From the NCBI GenBank assembly GCA_002746425.1, contig NVXB01000016.1:35115-41961 (forward strand): DNA of 6,847 nt. The letters run 5' to 3'. The stretch is from Hyphomicrobiales bacterium (lineage in GTDB: Bacteria; Pseudomonadota; Alphaproteobacteria; Rhizobiales; GCA-2746425). The position numbers and the translations under genes are program-made. Positions 6,684-6,847 of the stretch are shown in pieces (the first letter of the stretch is position 1; each line of letters starts with the position of its first letter). The notes below the pieces were generated by a model. The model ran no database searches and was not told the DNA's origin. It was given only the letters and a program-made list of their open reading frames with translations.

Positions 6684-6847
6684 ATGTCTGATGGATGGGA
6701 TGATTCTGCGCAGGCCTGGATCACTGACAACAGTGATGGTGGTGATTTTGGCCGAAAATATGTCTTGGACCAGCCCATGCTGGACCGGATTAGCCAGCGC
6801 GTTTACAAAAATGCGCTGGATATCGGCTGTGGCGAAGGGCGCTTTTG
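6684..6847 (+). CDS. Class I SAM-dependent methyltransferase, N-terminal part (cut by window end)
   Basis: An ATG at 6684, preceded by a good GGGAGA ribosome binding site (6673-6678), opens a frame of 54 complete codons that runs off the right edge. The peptide begins MSDGWDDSAQAWITDNSDGG and reaches ALDIGCGEGRF (44-54). That segment is motif I of Rossmann-fold methyltransferases: the Gly-rich loop that binds S-adenosylmethionine after the first beta strand. The WDDSAQAWI opening and about 44 residues before motif I fit the small Methyltransf_11/25-like cytoplasmic enzymes. The substrate cannot be told from this fragment. It follows yghU on the same strand after 43 bp with no convincing hairpin between, so the two may be co-transcribed. 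A short T6 run (6664-6669) in the gap lacks a stable stem ahead of it. Confidence 0.85.
   Translation, partial: MSDGWDDSAQAWITDNSDGGDFGRKYVLDQPMLDRISQRVYKNALDIGCGEGRF

Overview
The window reads as ordinary chromosomal DNA of an alphaproteobacterium, most likely Hyphomicrobiales (Rhizobiales) or a close relative. The evidence is a glutamate-cysteine ligase of the type shared by alphaproteobacteria and plants, sitting directly behind rsmE on the same strand, and a long exonuclease VII large subunit with a Lys/Pro/Ala-rich tail. Genus cannot be fixed from the sequence. GC content looks moderate by eye, codon use looks even across genes, and I see no mobile element, CRISPR array, tRNA or rRNA.

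Layout, left to right. Positions 1-627 (+) hold the C-terminal effector-binding part of a LysR-type regulator whose DNA-binding half lies off the left edge. It converges, with only 4 bp between stop codons, on an EamA/DMT-family permease (1585-632, -). Next on the minus strand come gshA (3130-1757), followed by a strong hairpin, and rsmE (3967-3215), which starts at GTG. A 92-bp divergent region separates rsmE from xseA (4060-5658, +). A 103-bp gap with a clear ribosome binding site leads to yghU (5762-6640, +), a nu-class glutathione S-transferase. The start of a SAM-dependent methyltransferase (6684 onward, +) is cut by the right edge.

Functionally the window is mixed housekeeping. It covers ribosome modification (rsmE), the first step of glutathione synthesis (gshA), glutathione-dependent disulfide/peroxide chemistry (yghU) and DNA repair/ssDNA degradation (xseA), plus an exporter, a regulator and a methyltransferase of unknown substrate. 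rsmE and gshA probably form one transcription unit, although gshA may also have its own promoter. The gshA product makes the precursor of the thiol that YghU uses, but the two genes are about 2.6 kb apart on opposite strands, so shared regulation is not evident.

I found no undescribed multi-gene system. The most interesting detail is the extreme C-terminus of XseA, which ends in a pentapeptide resembling a sliding-clamp-binding motif at the tip of a flexible basic linker.
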